From the NCBI RefSeq assembly GCF_900101335.1, contig NZ_FNKA01000003.1, forward strand, positions 372,001 through 436,000: 64,000 nt of DNA. Direction: 5' to 3'. Origin of the DNA: Quadrisphaera sp. DSM 44207. GTDB taxonomy: Bacteria > Actinomycetota > Actinomycetes > Actinomycetales > Quadrisphaeraceae. The position numbers and the translations under genes were made by a program. The notes under the pieces are model-generated. The model was not told the DNA's origin. It made no database searches and saw nothing but the letters and a program-made list of their open reading frames with translations. Below are positions 26,290 through 35,504 of the stretch, piece by piece; the first letter of the stretch is position 1; every line of letters starts with the position of its first letter.

Positions 26290-29105
26290 CCCGCCCCGCG
26301 ACCCGCCCCGTGACCCGCCCCGTGGTGCGCGGCGTCCACCTCGCCGGGGTGCCCGCCCGGGCCCGGGCGCACGCCGGACCGCTGCTGCTCGCCCTCCTCG
26401 TGGTCACCCTGACGGCCTTCCTCGCCGTCGTCACCCCGCGCCTGGTGGGACGCACCGCCGACCGGACCGTGCAGGCGGCGGTGCAGGACGCCGGTCCCGC
26501 GGCGGACCTGCTCGTCCGGGAGTTCCTCTCCGACCCCTCCGCGGTCCAGGTGGAGCTCGACACCACCACGGCGGCCCGGGTGGCCGAGCGCGCCACCGCG
26601 CTCCGCGACCTGGCAGGCTCCGAGCTGCCCGCCGGGGTGCTGGGCGAGCCCGTCGCGACGGTGACCGCGAGCGTCCTCGAGGTGGCGGTGCCGGGCGGGC
26701 CCGACGCCCTGATGCCGCTCGTCCACGTCTGGCGCGAGGGCGCCCCCGGCGTGCGGTGGCTGCAGGGGGGCCCTCCCGCGGCCACGGGGACCGCGCGCCA
26801 GGTCTCCTCCTCGCCGCAGACCGGGCCGTGGCCGGTGCAGGTCGCGCTGTCCGAGGACGTCGCCGCCGCCCTCGGCGTCCGGACCGGCGACCGCCTCGCC
26901 GTCCACGCCGCCGACGGCGTCCTCGAGAACGCCAGCGACGCGGACCCGGCCCTGCAGGTCGTCGTGAGCGGCGTCTTCGAGGCCGAGGACCCGCAGGACC
27001 GCGTCTGGTCCGGCGCTACCGGGCTGCTGGCCCCCCGGGTGAGCGGTGCCGGCGTGACCGAGCGCACCGAGGTCGCCGCCCTGCTGTCGGCCGAGTCCCT
27101 GCCCGTGGCCCGCCTGCTCGACACCTCGACGACCGCCACCACCAGCTACGCCTTCGCGGCCCGGGCCTCCGCACTCGAGGCGCGGGCCGCCGGCCGCGTC
27201 GGCCGGCGCGTCGCGCAGCTGGAGGCGGACCCCACCGAGCTGGCCGACCCCTCGGGCCTCCCCGAGGCGCGCAGCCGGCTGGACGACGTCCTCCTCGACA
27301 CCGAGCGGCGGGTGGGCTCGGCCGCCGCCCAGGCCTCGGTGCTCCTCGCGGGCGTCGTGGCCGCCGCGGTCGCCGCCCTCGTCGTCGTCGCCGACCTGCT
27401 CACCCGCCGCCGGGCCCGGGAGCTGGCCACCTCCTGGGCCAGGGGAGCCTCCCTGGCGGGCACCGGCGCGGAGCTCGTCCTGGAGGCCGCCGTCGTCACC
27501 GCGCTCGGGGCGACGATCGCCCTGGGGCTCGCCGGTCTCCTCGTGCCCGGGCCCACGTCGCAGGGGTGGCTGCTGCCGGTGCTCGCCGTCGGCGCGCTCG
27601 CCGCCCCGATCCTCGGCGTCCGGGCCGCCGCCCGCGCCACCGGCGGACGGCGCGCGCCCGCCGACCGCTCGGAGCGGCACCGCACCGCCCGCGACACCGC
27701 GCTGCGGCGCCTCGCGCTCGAGGGAGCGGTCGTCCTCGCGGCCGTCGGAGCCCTCGTGGCCGTGCGCAGCCGCGGCGCCGCCGGCGCCGACGAGGGCGCC
27801 GCGCAGGACGCCGGGGCCGGTGGGCTCGACGTCCTCGTCGCGGCGGCGCCGGCGCTGGGAGCGCTGGTGGGGGCGCTCCTCCTGCTGCGCCTCCTGCGCC
27901 CCCTGGCGCGGTGGGTCCTGGCGCGGGCCACCGGGTCCCGCCGGGTCGTCCCGGTGCTGGCCGCCGCCCGCGCGCACGCCTCCGCCGGCGCCGGACCGCC
28001 CCTGGTCGCCGTCGTCCTCGCCACCAGCCTCGCCGCGCTGGCCGCCGCGCTGGCGGCCACGACCTCAGCCGGGCAGGTGGAGGGCTCGTGGGCCGCCGTC
28101 GGGGCCGACGTGACCGTGACCACCGAGCCCCGCGCCGACCTGCCGGCGGCGGCGGGCGCGGTCGCCGCCCGCGACGGCGTCCGGGCCGCGGTCGCCGCCC
28201 GCGTGGACGACGACGCGCAGATCACCGAGCGGTCCGCCGGTGGGCGCGTGCGCCTCGTGGTCACCGACCCGGCGGCCTTCGGTCGGCTGCTGGCCGCCAC
28301 GCCGCTGCCGGACGCGCCCGACCTGGCGCGGCTCGCCGGCGGCACCGGCGGTGCGGGCGGTGCGGGCGGTGCCGTGCCGGCGCTGTTCAGCTCCGACCTG
28401 CTCGACGAGCTCGGCGCGAGCACCACCCTGGTGCGGGGCGAGGGCCCGGTCGACCTGCGGGCCGTGGGAACCGTGCCGGCCCTGGGCTCCTCGGCCGAGA
28501 GCACCGTCGTCGTCGACGCGGTCGCCCTCTCCGGGGCGCTGGGCGCGCCGGTCCTGCCGGACGTGCTGTGGGTCGCCGGCCCGGGCGCGGCGCAGGCCGT
28601 CGCCGCGGAGCCCGCGCTGCGCGGCACGAGCGTGGTGGAGCGCACCGACTGGCTCGCCGAGCGCCGCGCGCAGCCGCTGACCGCCGGCCTCGGGCACCTG
28701 GCCGCGGCGTCCGCGGGAGTCCTGGTGCTCCTCGCCGTCCTCGTCGTGGTCGTCGGCGCCGCGGCCACCGCACCCGGCCGGGCCACGGCCCTGGCCGCGC
28801 TGAGGACGCTCGGGGTGGACGGCGCCCAGGCCCGCCGGATCGCGCTCGGCGAGCTGCTGCCGCCGGTGCTCCTGGCCAGCGCCGTCGGGGTCGGGCTGGG
28901 CGCGCTGCTGGCCCGCGCCGTGACCGGGCCGCTGCAGCTGCGCCTGCTGACCGGCCAGCCGGAGGCCCCCGACCTCGTGCTGCCGTGGTGGACCGCGGCG
29001 CCCGCGGCCGCGGTCGTGCTCGCCGTCGTCGTGGTGGTCGTCGTGGAGTCCTCGGTGCGGCGGCGCGAGCGGCTCGGCCAGGTGCTGCGCGTCGGCTTGC
29101 AGTGA
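26286..29105 (+). CDS. FtsX-like ABC permease, second (939 aa)
   Basis: GTG 26286 overlaps the stop of the first permease. The N-terminus starts with three 12-bp repeats (TRPATRPVTRPV) before the first helix PLLLALLVVTLTAFLAVV. An outer domain (~60-330), helices (ASVLLAGVVAAAVAALVVVA; LEAAVVTALGATIALGLAGL), linker helices near 480-560, a second outer domain (~600-770) and a final core (AASAGVLVLLAVLVVVVGAA; LASAVGVGLGALLARAVTG; AAPAAAVVLAVVVVVVVESS) follow. Topology mirrors the first permease, so the two may form a heterodimer. A GGTGGAGGAGGA stretch encodes Gly repeats in the second outer domain. Confidence 0.88.
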   Translation: MTRPATRPVTRPVVRGVHLAGVPARARAHAGPLLLALLVVTLTAFLAVVTPRLVGRTADRTVQAAVQDAGPAADLLVREFLSDPSAVQVELDTTTAARVAERATALRDLAGSELPAGVLGEPVATVTASVLEVAVPGGPDALMPLVHVWREGAPGVRWLQGGPPAATGTARQVSSSPQTGPWPVQVALSEDVAAALGVRTGDRLAVHAADGVLENASDADPALQVVVSGVFEAEDPQDRVWSGATGLLAPRVSGAGVTERTEVAALLSAESLPVARLLDTSTTATTSYAFAARASALEARAAGRVGRRVAQLEADPTELADPSGLPEARSRLDDVLLDTERRVGSAAAQASVLLAGVVAAAVAALVVVADLLTRRRARELATSWARGASLAGTGAELVLEAAVVTALGATIALGLAGLLVPGPTSQGWLLPVLAVGALAAPILGVRAAARATGGRRAPADRSERHRTARDTALRRLALEGAVVLAAVGALVAVRSRGAAGADEGAAQDAGAGGLDVLVAAAPALGALVGALLLLRLLRPLARWVLARATGSRRVVPVLAAARAHASAGAGPPLVAVVLATSLAALAAALAATTSAGQVEGSWAAVGADVTVTTEPRADLPAAAGAVAARDGVRAAVAARVDDDAQITERSAGGRVRLVVTDPAAFGRLLAATPLPDAPDLARLAGGTGGAGGAGGAVPALFSSDLLDELGASTTLVRGEGPVDLRAVGTVPALGSSAESTVVVDAVALSGALGAPVLPDVLWVAGPGAAQAVAAEPALRGTSVVERTDWLAERRAQPLTAGLGHLAAASAGVLVLLAVLVVVVGAAATAPGRATALAALRTLGVDGAQARRIALGELLPPVLLASAVGVGLGALLARAVTGPLQLRLLTGQPEAPDLVLPWWTAAPAAAVVLAVVVVVVVESSVRRRERLGQVLRVGLQ

Positions 29106-29193
29106 CGGGCGGCTGCGGACCGGTCGTCCTCGCGTCGACGCGCTCGAGCGGACGACGTGACCCGTCCCCTGCCGGTCCGCGGCGCGCCGCGGC

Positions 29194-29199
29194 TACGGT
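29194..29199 (+). promoter_or_regulatory. -10 box of the arginase-family gene
   Basis: TACGGT ends 6 bases before the GTG at 29206; predicted leaderless start. Confidence 0.55.
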
Positions 29200-29205
29200 G
29201 CGGCG

Positions 29206-30021
29206 GTGGTCACCCTCGCCGTGCCCTACCACCTCGACGAGCGCCTGCCCGCCCTGGAGGTGGGGGGCGTGCCGGTCGACCGCGAGGTCACCGCGCCGCT
29301 GCCCGAGGGCGGCCCGTGGCAGCGGATGGCGGTCCTCTACGAGCGGGTCGCCGAGGCGGTGGCGGCCGAGCTGAGCGCCGGGGACGGCGCGGCGCCCCTG
29401 CCCGTGGTGGTCTCCGGGGACTGCACCACCAGCCTCGGCGTCCTGGCCGGCCTGCAGCGGGCCGGGCGCGACCCCGGCGTGGTCTGGTTCGACGCCCACG
29501 CCGACTTCCACACCGAGGCGAGCACGACCTCCGGCTACCTCGGCGGCCTGCCCCTGGCCCTGGCGGTGGGCGTCGGCACGCCCACCCTGCCCACCATGCT
29601 CGGCCTGCGCCCGGTCCCCGAGCAGCGCGCGGTGCTCGTCGACGCCCGCGACACCGACCCCGGCGAGCACGACCTGCTCGAGCGCTCGGCCGTGGTGCGG
29701 TCGAGCGTCGCCGACCTCGACGCCTCCGCGCTGCCCGACGGCGACCTGTACCTGCACCTGGACCTCGACGTCGTCGACCCCGCCGACCCCGCCCAGGTGC
29801 CGGACCTGCTCTACCCCGCTCCGGGCGGGCCCGCCCTGGACGACGTGCTCGCCGCCGTCCGGCGCGTCCTCGCCAGCGGGCGGGTCGTGGCCGTCGGCGT
29901 GGCCGCCACCTGGCACCACGAGCGCGGCGCTGCGGCCGCGGGCGAGGACCTCGTGCGGCGGGTGGTGCAGGCGGCGCAGGCGGTGCGGCGGCCGGAGCCG
30001 CCGTCGCGTCCTCGTGGCTGA
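29206..30021 (+). CDS. Arginase/agmatinase-family (ureohydrolase) protein
   Basis: 271 residues. The metal motifs WFDAHADFHT (about residue 94) and LHLDLDVVDP (about 185) are those of ureohydrolases (DAHxD and xDxDxxDP). The first motif, normally GGDHS, reads VVSGDCTTSLG, with Cys in place of the metal-ligand His. The length is slightly short of a typical agmatinase. The substrate could be arginine, agmatine, formiminoglutamate or something else; an altered metal site makes a true arginase less certain. Its last eight bases overlap the start of the AAA ATPase gene, so they are co-translated. Confidence 0.85.
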   Translation: MVTLAVPYHLDERLPALEVGGVPVDREVTAPLPEGGPWQRMAVLYERVAEAVAAELSAGDGAAPLPVVVSGDCTTSLGVLAGLQRAGRDPGVVWFDAHADFHTEASTTSGYLGGLPLALAVGVGTPTLPTMLGLRPVPEQRAVLVDARDTDPGEHDLLERSAVVRSSVADLDASALPDGDLYLHLDLDVVDPADPAQVPDLLYPAPGGPALDDVLAAVRRVLASGRVVAVGVAATWHHERGAAAAGEDLVRRVVQAAQAVRRPEPPSRPRG

Positions 30022-30805
30022 GGAGGACGCCGGCGACCTGGACACGAGCGACTGGGCTCTGCCGGTGCGGCGGGTGCAGCGGCGCCCCGGCGCCGTCGTC
30101 CACCGCGCGCAGTGGCCGGCGAGCGTGCCGGCGGTGGCGCACGTGCTCGACCGCGGGCTGGACCTCGGCCCGGCCACGGTGCTCGTCGGGGAGAACGGCG
30201 CCGGCAAGTCCACCCTGGTCGAGGCCCTGGCGATGCTCTTCGGCCTCGACGCCGAGGGCGGCACCCGCGACCACCGGCACACCACCCGGGCCAGCGAGTC
30301 GTCCCTGGCCGACGTGCTGCAGCTCAGCCGCGGGCCCGGGGCCTCCCGCCGCGGGTTCTTCCTGCGCGCGGAGACCGTGCACGGCTTCTCCACCTACCTG
30401 GAGTCCGTCGGCTCCGGGCCGAGCCTGCACGAGATGTCCCACGGGCAGTCCTTCCTGTCCGTGCTCCGGACCCGCTTCGCCGGCCCGGGCCTGTACCTGC
30501 TCGACGAGCCGGAGAGCGCCCTGTCGTTCGGCGGGTGCCTGGCGCTGGTGCGCGTCCTGCACGACCTGGCCGCCAGCGGCACGTCCCAGGTGGTGGTGGC
30601 CACCCACTCACCGCTCGTCGCGGCCCTGCCCGGCGCCCGCGTCCTGCACCTGGGCGACGACGGCGTGTCCGAGAGCGCGTGGGAGGACCTGCCCGTCGTC
30701 CAGCACTGGCGCTCCTTCCTCGACGACCCCCGGCGCTACCTGCGCCACCTGCTCGACGACAGCCTCGACGAGGGCCTCGACGAGGGCCTCGACGAGGGCC
30801 GCTGA
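30014..30805 (+). CDS. AAA family (ABC/SMC-like) ATPase
   Basis: 263 residues. Walker A ATVLVGENGAGKSTLVEAL (about 58), a short insertion instead of a long coiled coil, signature-like SLHEMSHGQSFLSVLRTRF, Walker B GLYLLDEPESALSFGG and a His switch VVVATHSPLVAALPG. It is a soluble, single-domain AAA_21-type ATPase; such stand-alone proteins have no transporter partner and their role is unknown. The GTG at 30014 lies inside the arginase-family gene, linking the two functionally. The C-terminus ends in three copies of a 12-bp repeat (LDEG). Confidence 0.85.
   Translation: MAEEDAGDLDTSDWALPVRRVQRRPGAVVHRAQWPASVPAVAHVLDRGLDLGPATVLVGENGAGKSTLVEALAMLFGLDAEGGTRDHRHTTRASESSLADVLQLSRGPGASRRGFFLRAETVHGFSTYLESVGSGPSLHEMSHGQSFLSVLRTRFAGPGLYLLDEPESALSFGGCLALVRVLHDLAASGTSQVVVATHSPLVAALPGARVLHLGDDGVSESAWEDLPVVQHWRSFLDDPRRYLRHLLDDSLDEGLDEGLDEGR
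30764..30799 (+). repeat. 12-bp tandem repeat, three copies, at the ATPase C-terminus
   Basis: CTCGACGAGGGC repeated three times immediately before the stop; adds LDEG units to the protein end. Confidence 0.85.
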
Positions 30806-30878
30806 GCCCGCCGCGCCACCGCACCGCGGGCCGTCCCGCCCTGGCGGACCCCGCCCGTCCTGGGGCAGGGTGGGAGCG

Positions 30879-32330
30879 GTGAGCCGCAGCGCGAACGAGA
30901 GCGACTTCCGAGTGGGTCTGGAGCCGCTGGACGCCGAGGTCGACGCCGACCTGGAGGTCACCGGCGAGGTGCCGACCTGGTTGACCGGCACGCTGGTGCG
31001 CAACGGCGCCGCCCGCTGGACCGCCCGCCCCGGCGGCCAGGGCCAGCGGCTGCGCCACTGGTTCGACGGCCTGGCGATGCTGCACCGCTTCGCCTTCCGC
31101 GGCGGCGGCGTGCGCTACAGCAACCGCTACCTGCGCTCGCGCGCCTACGAGCACGCCGTGGAGCACGGGCGGATCGGCTACACCGAGTTCGGCACGGTGC
31201 CGCGCCGCACGCCGCTGCAGCGGCTGCGCGAGCTGACCTCGCCGCCGGTGTTCGGCAACAACGCCAGCGTCAACGTGATGCGCCTGGGGGAGCGGTACGT
31301 GGCGCTGACGGAGTCCCCCGACGTGGTGCCCTTCGACCCCGTCACCCTGGCGACCGGCGAGCCGCTGTCCTACGCGGACGACGTGCCCGGCGTGGTGACC
31401 CCCGTCCACTTCCACGCCGACGCCGACCGCGGCGTGCTGGTCAACTACACCGTCGAGTACGGGCGCACCAGCGCCTACCACCTCTACGAGCTGCCCGACC
31501 CGGCGGCCGGCGCGCCGACCCGGCGCCTGGTGGCCACGGTGCCGGTGGACCGGCCGTCGTACATGCACACCTTCTCGGTGACCCAGCGCTACGTCGTGCT
31601 CGCGGAGTACCCGTACGTGGCCGACCCGCTGGCCCTGCTGCTGGGCCGGGCCCCGGTCGACGCCTACCGGTGGCGGCCCGAGCGCGGCACCCGCTTCACC
31701 GTGGTCGACCGCGCCAGCGGCGCCGTGGTCGCCCGCCCCGTCAGCGACGCGACCTTCTGCTGGCACCAGGTCGGCGCCACCGAGGACGGGGACGCCCTCC
31801 TCCTGGACCTGCCCGTCATGGAGGGCGGACGGGCGATGCGCCAGTTCCTGCTCTCCGAGCTGCAGGGGGACGGCGTGAGGGCACCGGCGGGGGAGCTGCG
31901 CCGCTTCCGCGTGCCGCTCGACGGCGGCCCGGTCACCCACCGGCTGCTGTCCGCGACGCCGATCGAGTTCCCCCGCACCGCCGACGAGCGCGTCGGCGCC
32001 GTGGTGCGCCGGGTCTACGGGGTCAGCAGCGCCGAGAGCCTGAGCACCTCCTTCGCCGACCGGCTGGTCGAGGTCGACGTCGAGACCGGCGCCGCCCGCT
32101 CGTGGTCGCAGCCGGGCTGCTGGCCCGGGGAGCCGGTGCACGTGGCCGATCCCGGCAGCCGCGGCCCGGACGCCGACGCGGTGCTCCTCTCCCTCGTCCT
32201 GGACGCCCGCGCGCGGCGCTCCTTCCTCCTGGTCCTCGACGCCGCGACCTTCACCGAGCGCGCCCGCGCGCAGGTGCCGCACGCGATCCCGCTCGGCTTC
32301 CACGGGCAGTACTTCCCCGAGCTGGGGTGA
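30879..32330 (+). CDS. Carotenoid cleavage oxygenase family protein
   Basis: 483 residues of the seven-bladed RPE65/carotenoid oxygenase family. The opening VPTWLTGTLVRNGAARW and WFDGLAMLHRFAF are characteristic, and all four iron-ligand histidines can be placed: TPVHFHADA, SYMHTFSVT, FCWHQVG and the C-terminal GFHGQYFPELG. It is expected to cleave a double bond of a carotenoid, apocarotenoid or stilbene-like substrate with O2. GTG 30879 is 7 bases after CAGGGT, a weaker version of the leaderless -10 pattern. No carotenoid biosynthesis genes are in the window. Confidence 0.93.
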   Translation: MSRSANESDFRVGLEPLDAEVDADLEVTGEVPTWLTGTLVRNGAARWTARPGGQGQRLRHWFDGLAMLHRFAFRGGGVRYSNRYLRSRAYEHAVEHGRIGYTEFGTVPRRTPLQRLRELTSPPVFGNNASVNVMRLGERYVALTESPDVVPFDPVTLATGEPLSYADDVPGVVTPVHFHADADRGVLVNYTVEYGRTSAYHLYELPDPAAGAPTRRLVATVPVDRPSYMHTFSVTQRYVVLAEYPYVADPLALLLGRAPVDAYRWRPERGTRFTVVDRASGAVVARPVSDATFCWHQVGATEDGDALLLDLPVMEGGRAMRQFLLSELQGDGVRAPAGELRRFRVPLDGGPVTHRLLSATPIEFPRTADERVGAVVRRVYGVSSAESLSTSFADRLVEVDVETGAARSWSQPGCWPGEPVHVADPGSRGPDADAVLLSLVLDARARRSFLLVLDAATFTERARAQVPHAIPLGFHGQYFPELG

Positions 32331-32370
32331 GCCCGGCCCGCACGGTGCGGCCCGCGGGGTGTGACGCGCC

Positions 32371-33048
32371 TCAGAGGGCGCCGATGACGGCGCCGGCGTT
32401 CGCGTAGGCCAGCACGAAGGCGACCGACACCAGCACCGCGACGAGGACCGCGGCGGCGCGCACCCGCGGACGGCGCAGCCGCGCGGCGAGGGCGACGGCG
32501 AGCAGGACGACGCCGGCGGCGATCGACGCCCACCAGTAGGGCGGGTAGGTCGTGGCCGCGACGTAGCGCAGGCCGTAGGCGCCCTCCCCGACGAGCACCC
32601 CGCTCATCCCGCCGGCGCCGAGCGCGGCCAGCAGGTCGCGGCGCCGGCGCAGCCAGTGACCCCCCAGTCCGAGCAGCGGGCCCACCGTCAGCGCGGCGGC
32701 GCCCCAGAAGAGCACCAGCCCGGAGCTGGACGGCAGCCCCCGCAGGGCGTTGGCCGCGACGTACCCGACGAGCAGCAGGGCCAGCACGGCGAACCCGCAG
32801 CAGGCGGCCCAGCGGGCCGAGGGGGCGAGCACCGCCACGCCGAAGGCGACCAGCGCCCACGACCCGGACGAGTTGGCCAGCGAGGCCACCTGGGGCGGCA
32901 GCCACCCCTGCGCGAAGGCGGTCAGCACGCCCAGCAGCAGCCCCGCCGCCGCTGCCGCGCAGAGCGCGGCCACCGGCCCTGCGCCGCCGCGCCGTGCGGT
33001 CACCGCACTCGTCCTCCGCCCGGCCGGTGCCACGAGGCGTCCACTCAT
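32371..33048 (-). CDS. DUF6518-like membrane protein
   Basis: 225 residues, about seven membrane helices. The N-terminal LLLGVLTAFAQGWLPPQVAS and LANSSGSWALVAFGVAVLAP match an actinobacterial family annotated as DUF6518. The function is unknown. Start ATG at 33048 or 33060; neither has a clear ribosome-binding site. The gene converges on the carotenoid oxygenase gene. Confidence 0.75.
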   Translation of the reverse strand: MSGRLVAPAGRRTSAVTARRGGAGPVAALCAAAAAGLLLGVLTAFAQGWLPPQVASLANSSGSWALVAFGVAVLAPSARWAACCGFAVLALLLVGYVAANALRGLPSSSGLVLFWGAAALTVGPLLGLGGHWLRRRRDLLAALGAGGMSGVLVGEGAYGLRYVAATTYPPYWWASIAAGVVLLAVALAARLRRPRVRAAAVLVAVLVSVAFVLAYANAGAVIGAL

Positions 33049-33133
33049 GCCCCCGAGCATGGCGCAGGAGCAGGGGCGCCCCGCCCCACCACGCCGACGT
33101 CGGCGCCCGCTGGTCCCGCCTGATCGGGAAGGA

Positions 33134-33475
33134 TCAGCGGCCGCCGCGGGTCGAGCGCGCGGCCAGGTGCCGGGCCTCGAGGACCAGCTGGCGCAGCTCA
33201 CGGAGGTCGGCGGTGGCCAGCTGCACGCGGACCCAGCCGTGCCGCCCGACCCGGGGCGCCACGTCGTAGGTCTCGGGAGCGATGGCCACCAGCGCCGCCT
33301 GCGCCTCCCGGGTGGCCCTGATGGTGGCGGTGCCGGCGTCCTCGTCCATCCCGACGACGATGCGCTCGTGCAGCCGGAACGTCGGGTGCCCCCAGGTCCG
33401 GCGCTCGACGGTGCCGGGCAGTGCCAGCGCCAGCGCCCGCAGCTGCTCGGTGCTGACCCCCGACGCGCTCGTCAC
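33134..33475 (-). CDS. MmcQ/YjbR family DNA-binding protein
   Basis: 113 residues. RALALALPGTVERRTWGHPT, FRLHERIVVGMDED and VGRHGWVRVQLATADLRELR match the YjbR fold (double-wing DNA-binding-like, often called MmcQ). Cellular role is not established. GTG 33475 overlaps the stop of the upstream SnoaL-like gene (GTGA), so the two form a small operon. Confidence 0.85.
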   Translation of the reverse strand: MTSASGVSTEQLRALALALPGTVERRTWGHPTFRLHERIVVGMDEDAGTATIRATREAQAALVAIAPETYDVAPRVGRHGWVRVQLATADLRELRQLVLEARHLAARSTRGGR

Positions 33476-33855
33476 GGCTGCGGGCCGGGGCGGAAGGGCG
33501 CCGGGACGGGCTCCGGCTGGTCCAGCAGGCGCAGCCACGAGCCGTCCGGCTGTCGGCGCGCCACCTGGACGCGGACGCCCGTGCCGTCGGCCGCCGGCGT
33601 GGAGGTCAGGGCGACGTCCCCGCTGACGAGGGTCGGCAGCGGTGGCTCCAGCGCGAACCGCGGCGCGTGCGCCAGCACCTGCTCCCACAGGGCGCGGATC
33701 GCCTCGCGCCCCGCGGTCACCCGACCCGGGGGGTGGGCCATCACCGCGCCCTCCTCGTACAGCGCGGCGATCCCGGCCGCGTCACCGGCGTTGGCCCGCT
33801 CGACGACCAGGCGCGTCAGGTCTTCGGGAACGCGGGCGGTCTCCTGCTGCGACAT
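33472..33855 (-). CDS. SnoaL/NTF2-like (DUF4440-type) protein
   Basis: 127 residues. VVERANAGDAAGIAALYEEG, AVMAHPPGRVTAGREAIRAL and the C-terminal WLRLLDQPEP are typical of the NTF2-like cone fold used for ketosteroid isomerase-like or stress proteins. ATG 33855 follows GGAGGT closely. It is divergent from a LysR gene with a 97-base gap that holds an inverted repeat, so LysR regulation of this operon is likely. Confidence 0.88.
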   Translation of the reverse strand: MSQQETARVPEDLTRLVVERANAGDAAGIAALYEEGAVMAHPPGRVTAGREAIRALWEQVLAHAPRFALEPPLPTLVSGDVALTSTPAADGTGVRVQVARRQPDGSWLRLLDQPEPVPAPFRPGPQP

Positions 33856-33930
33856 CTCGACCTCCGGGGCGATGACTGTGATCGCTCGAGCGTGGAGCCG
33901 CCCTGACGAGAAGTCCAACACATGATCGTT

Positions 33931-33950
33931 CTGAGGAGTAGAATCCTCGG
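33931..33950 (+). promoter_or_regulatory. Inverted repeat and -10 box of the LysR gene
   Basis: CTGAGGA-N6-TCCTCGG (one mismatch in 7-bp arms) encloses the -10 box TAGAAT (33939-33944), which ends 8 bases before the ATG. LysR regulators usually bind such sites between divergent genes and repress themselves. An ACATGATCG motif precedes it. Confidence 0.6.
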
Positions 33951-33952
33951 TC

Positions 33953-34861
33953 ATGGAACTGCGGCAGCTGGAGTACCTCGGGGCGGTAGCCGAGGAGGCG
34001 AGCTTCACCCGCGCCGCAGCCCGGGTGCACGTGAGCCAGTCCGGCATCAGCGCCCAGGTCCGCCAGCTCGAGCGCCACCTGGGCGCTCAGCTCATCGACC
34101 GCTCCGGGCGCACCGCGACCCTGACCCCGGCCGGTGCTTCCGCGCTCGAGCACGCCCGCGCCGCGCTGGCCTCCGCCGCCGCCGTCCGCCGTGCGGTGGA
34201 CGCCGTCACCGGCCTCGTCCGCGGCCGGCTGGTGGTCGGCATGGTCCGCGGGTGCACCGTCGCCCCGCTGTTCGCGGCCCTGGCCTCCTTCCACCGCGCC
34301 CATCCCGGCGTCGAGCTCGCGCTGGTCGAGGACGACTCCGACCAGCTCCTCGACCGGGTGCGCGCCGGCGCGGTCGACCTCGCCCTGGTCGGCACCCCGG
34401 ACGTCCCGCCGGCGGGCCTGCACGCCCTGACCCTCCTCGCCGAACCCGTCGTGGCCGCCGTCCCGCTCGGCCACCCGCTGACCCGGCCGGCGCGCGCGAC
34501 CCTCGCCGACCTGGCCGCCCACCCACTCGTCTGCCTGCCTCGGGGCACCGGCATCCGCACCGTCTTCGACCGGGCCTGCTCCGCCGCCGGGATCGAGCCG
34601 ACCATCGCCCTGCAGGCCAGCTCTCCCGACGCCGTCGCCGACCTCGCGGCTCGCGGCCTCGGGGTCGCCGTCCTCAGCGAGTCCATGACCGCGGGCCGTG
34701 CAGACCGGCTCCGGCCCGTCCCGCTCACGGACCTGACCGACCTGGCAGCCCTCGCCCTCGCCTGGTCGAGCAGCGAGGACCCCGCCGTGGCAGCGCTGCT
34801 CGCGCACTGCCGGGACGCCTTCGGCCGTCCCTCCGACGCCCGGCTGCCGGCGACCCGCTGA
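33953..34861 (+). CDS. LysR family transcriptional regulator
   Basis: 302 residues. Winged helix at 1-60 (ELRQLEYLGAVAEEASFTRA, AARVHVSQSGISAQVRQLER); substrate-binding domain from about 90 (RGRLVVGMVRGCTVAPLFAA) with VCLPRGTGIRTVFD. It closely resembles LysR proteins that control a divergently transcribed oxidoreductase or SnoaL gene. ATG 33953; likely leaderless or with a very short leader given the -10 position. Confidence 0.93.
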   Translation: MELRQLEYLGAVAEEASFTRAAARVHVSQSGISAQVRQLERHLGAQLIDRSGRTATLTPAGASALEHARAALASAAAVRRAVDAVTGLVRGRLVVGMVRGCTVAPLFAALASFHRAHPGVELALVEDDSDQLLDRVRAGAVDLALVGTPDVPPAGLHALTLLAEPVVAAVPLGHPLTRPARATLADLAAHPLVCLPRGTGIRTVFDRACSAAGIEPTIALQASSPDAVADLAARGLGVAVLSESMTAGRADRLRPVPLTDLTDLAALALAWSSSEDPAVAALLAHCRDAFGRPSDARLPATR

Positions 34862-34904
34862 CCGGGGACCGCGACGGCGGGCAGGCGCACCGGAACGGGC
34901 TCCG

Positions 34905-35504
34905 TCAGCGGGACGCCGCGCGGACGAAGTCGGACTTGCCGCGGGTGTAGTCGTCGTAGTCCGGGGCGTCCGCGTGCGCGGCGGCGAGGTCGCGCTTGAG
35001 GCGCTCGTACGCGGCGCGCAGGTCCGGCTCGGCGCGCAGCCGGTCGCGGAAGGCCAGCGTGCGCCGTCCGAACGGGGACGCCGCCAGCCGCACGTGCAGG
35101 ATCGCCGGCCGCGCCGGGTCGGCCGAGGTGAACAGCCGCTTGGCCCACACCTCCTCCGGCTCGACGTCGCCGGGGAAGGGGAGGTCGCGGGTCACGCCGG
35201 GGGAGTCGGGTCTGCTGCCCGGTGCCGGCACCCATCCCAGCGGGGCGAGCGCGGCGTCCAGGACGGCGGGCTCGGGCAGCACCGGCACCCGCACCTGCAG
35301 GTCCACCGACGCCTTGGCGGCCAGGCCCGGGACGGCGGTGGAGCCGATGTGGTCGAAGGCGCAGGCGTCCACGTCGTCGACCAGCGGCGCCAGGGCCTCG
35401 CGCAGGGCGGCCAGGCGCTCGGCGGCGAACCCCGCCCACCGGGGGTCGTGCGGCACCAGGACCGCCGGGCCGCTCGGCACCGGGCCCCGGGCGGTGGGCG
35501 TCAC
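34905..35504 (-). CDS. GrpB family (UPF0157) nucleotidyltransferase-like protein
   Basis: 199 residues. The family core FDHIGSTAVPGLAAKASVDL (GS motif of the nucleotidyltransferase fold) and PGVTRDLPFPGD, then DYTRGKSDFVRA at the end are diagnostic. GrpB proteins sometimes occur fused to dephospho-CoA kinase; their reaction is unproven. The start is GTG 35504, or GTG 35508-35510 two codons earlier. It converges with the LysR gene. Confidence 0.9.
   Translation of the reverse strand: MTPTARGPVPSGPAVLVPHDPRWAGFAAERLAALREALAPLVDDVDACAFDHIGSTAVPGLAAKASVDLQVRVPVLPEPAVLDAALAPLGWVPAPGSRPDSPGVTRDLPFPGDVEPEEVWAKRLFTSADPARPAILHVRLAASPFGRRTLAFRDRLRAEPDLRAAYERLKRDLAAAHADAPDYDDYTRGKSDFVRAASR

Noticed and set aside
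22902-29105. Very long open reading frames in other frames and on the opposite strand across the ABC permease genes
   Set aside because: They are Arg/Pro/Gly-rich translations produced by third-position G/C bias and have no domain structure; the plus-strand permease frames have membrane helices and overlapping starts.
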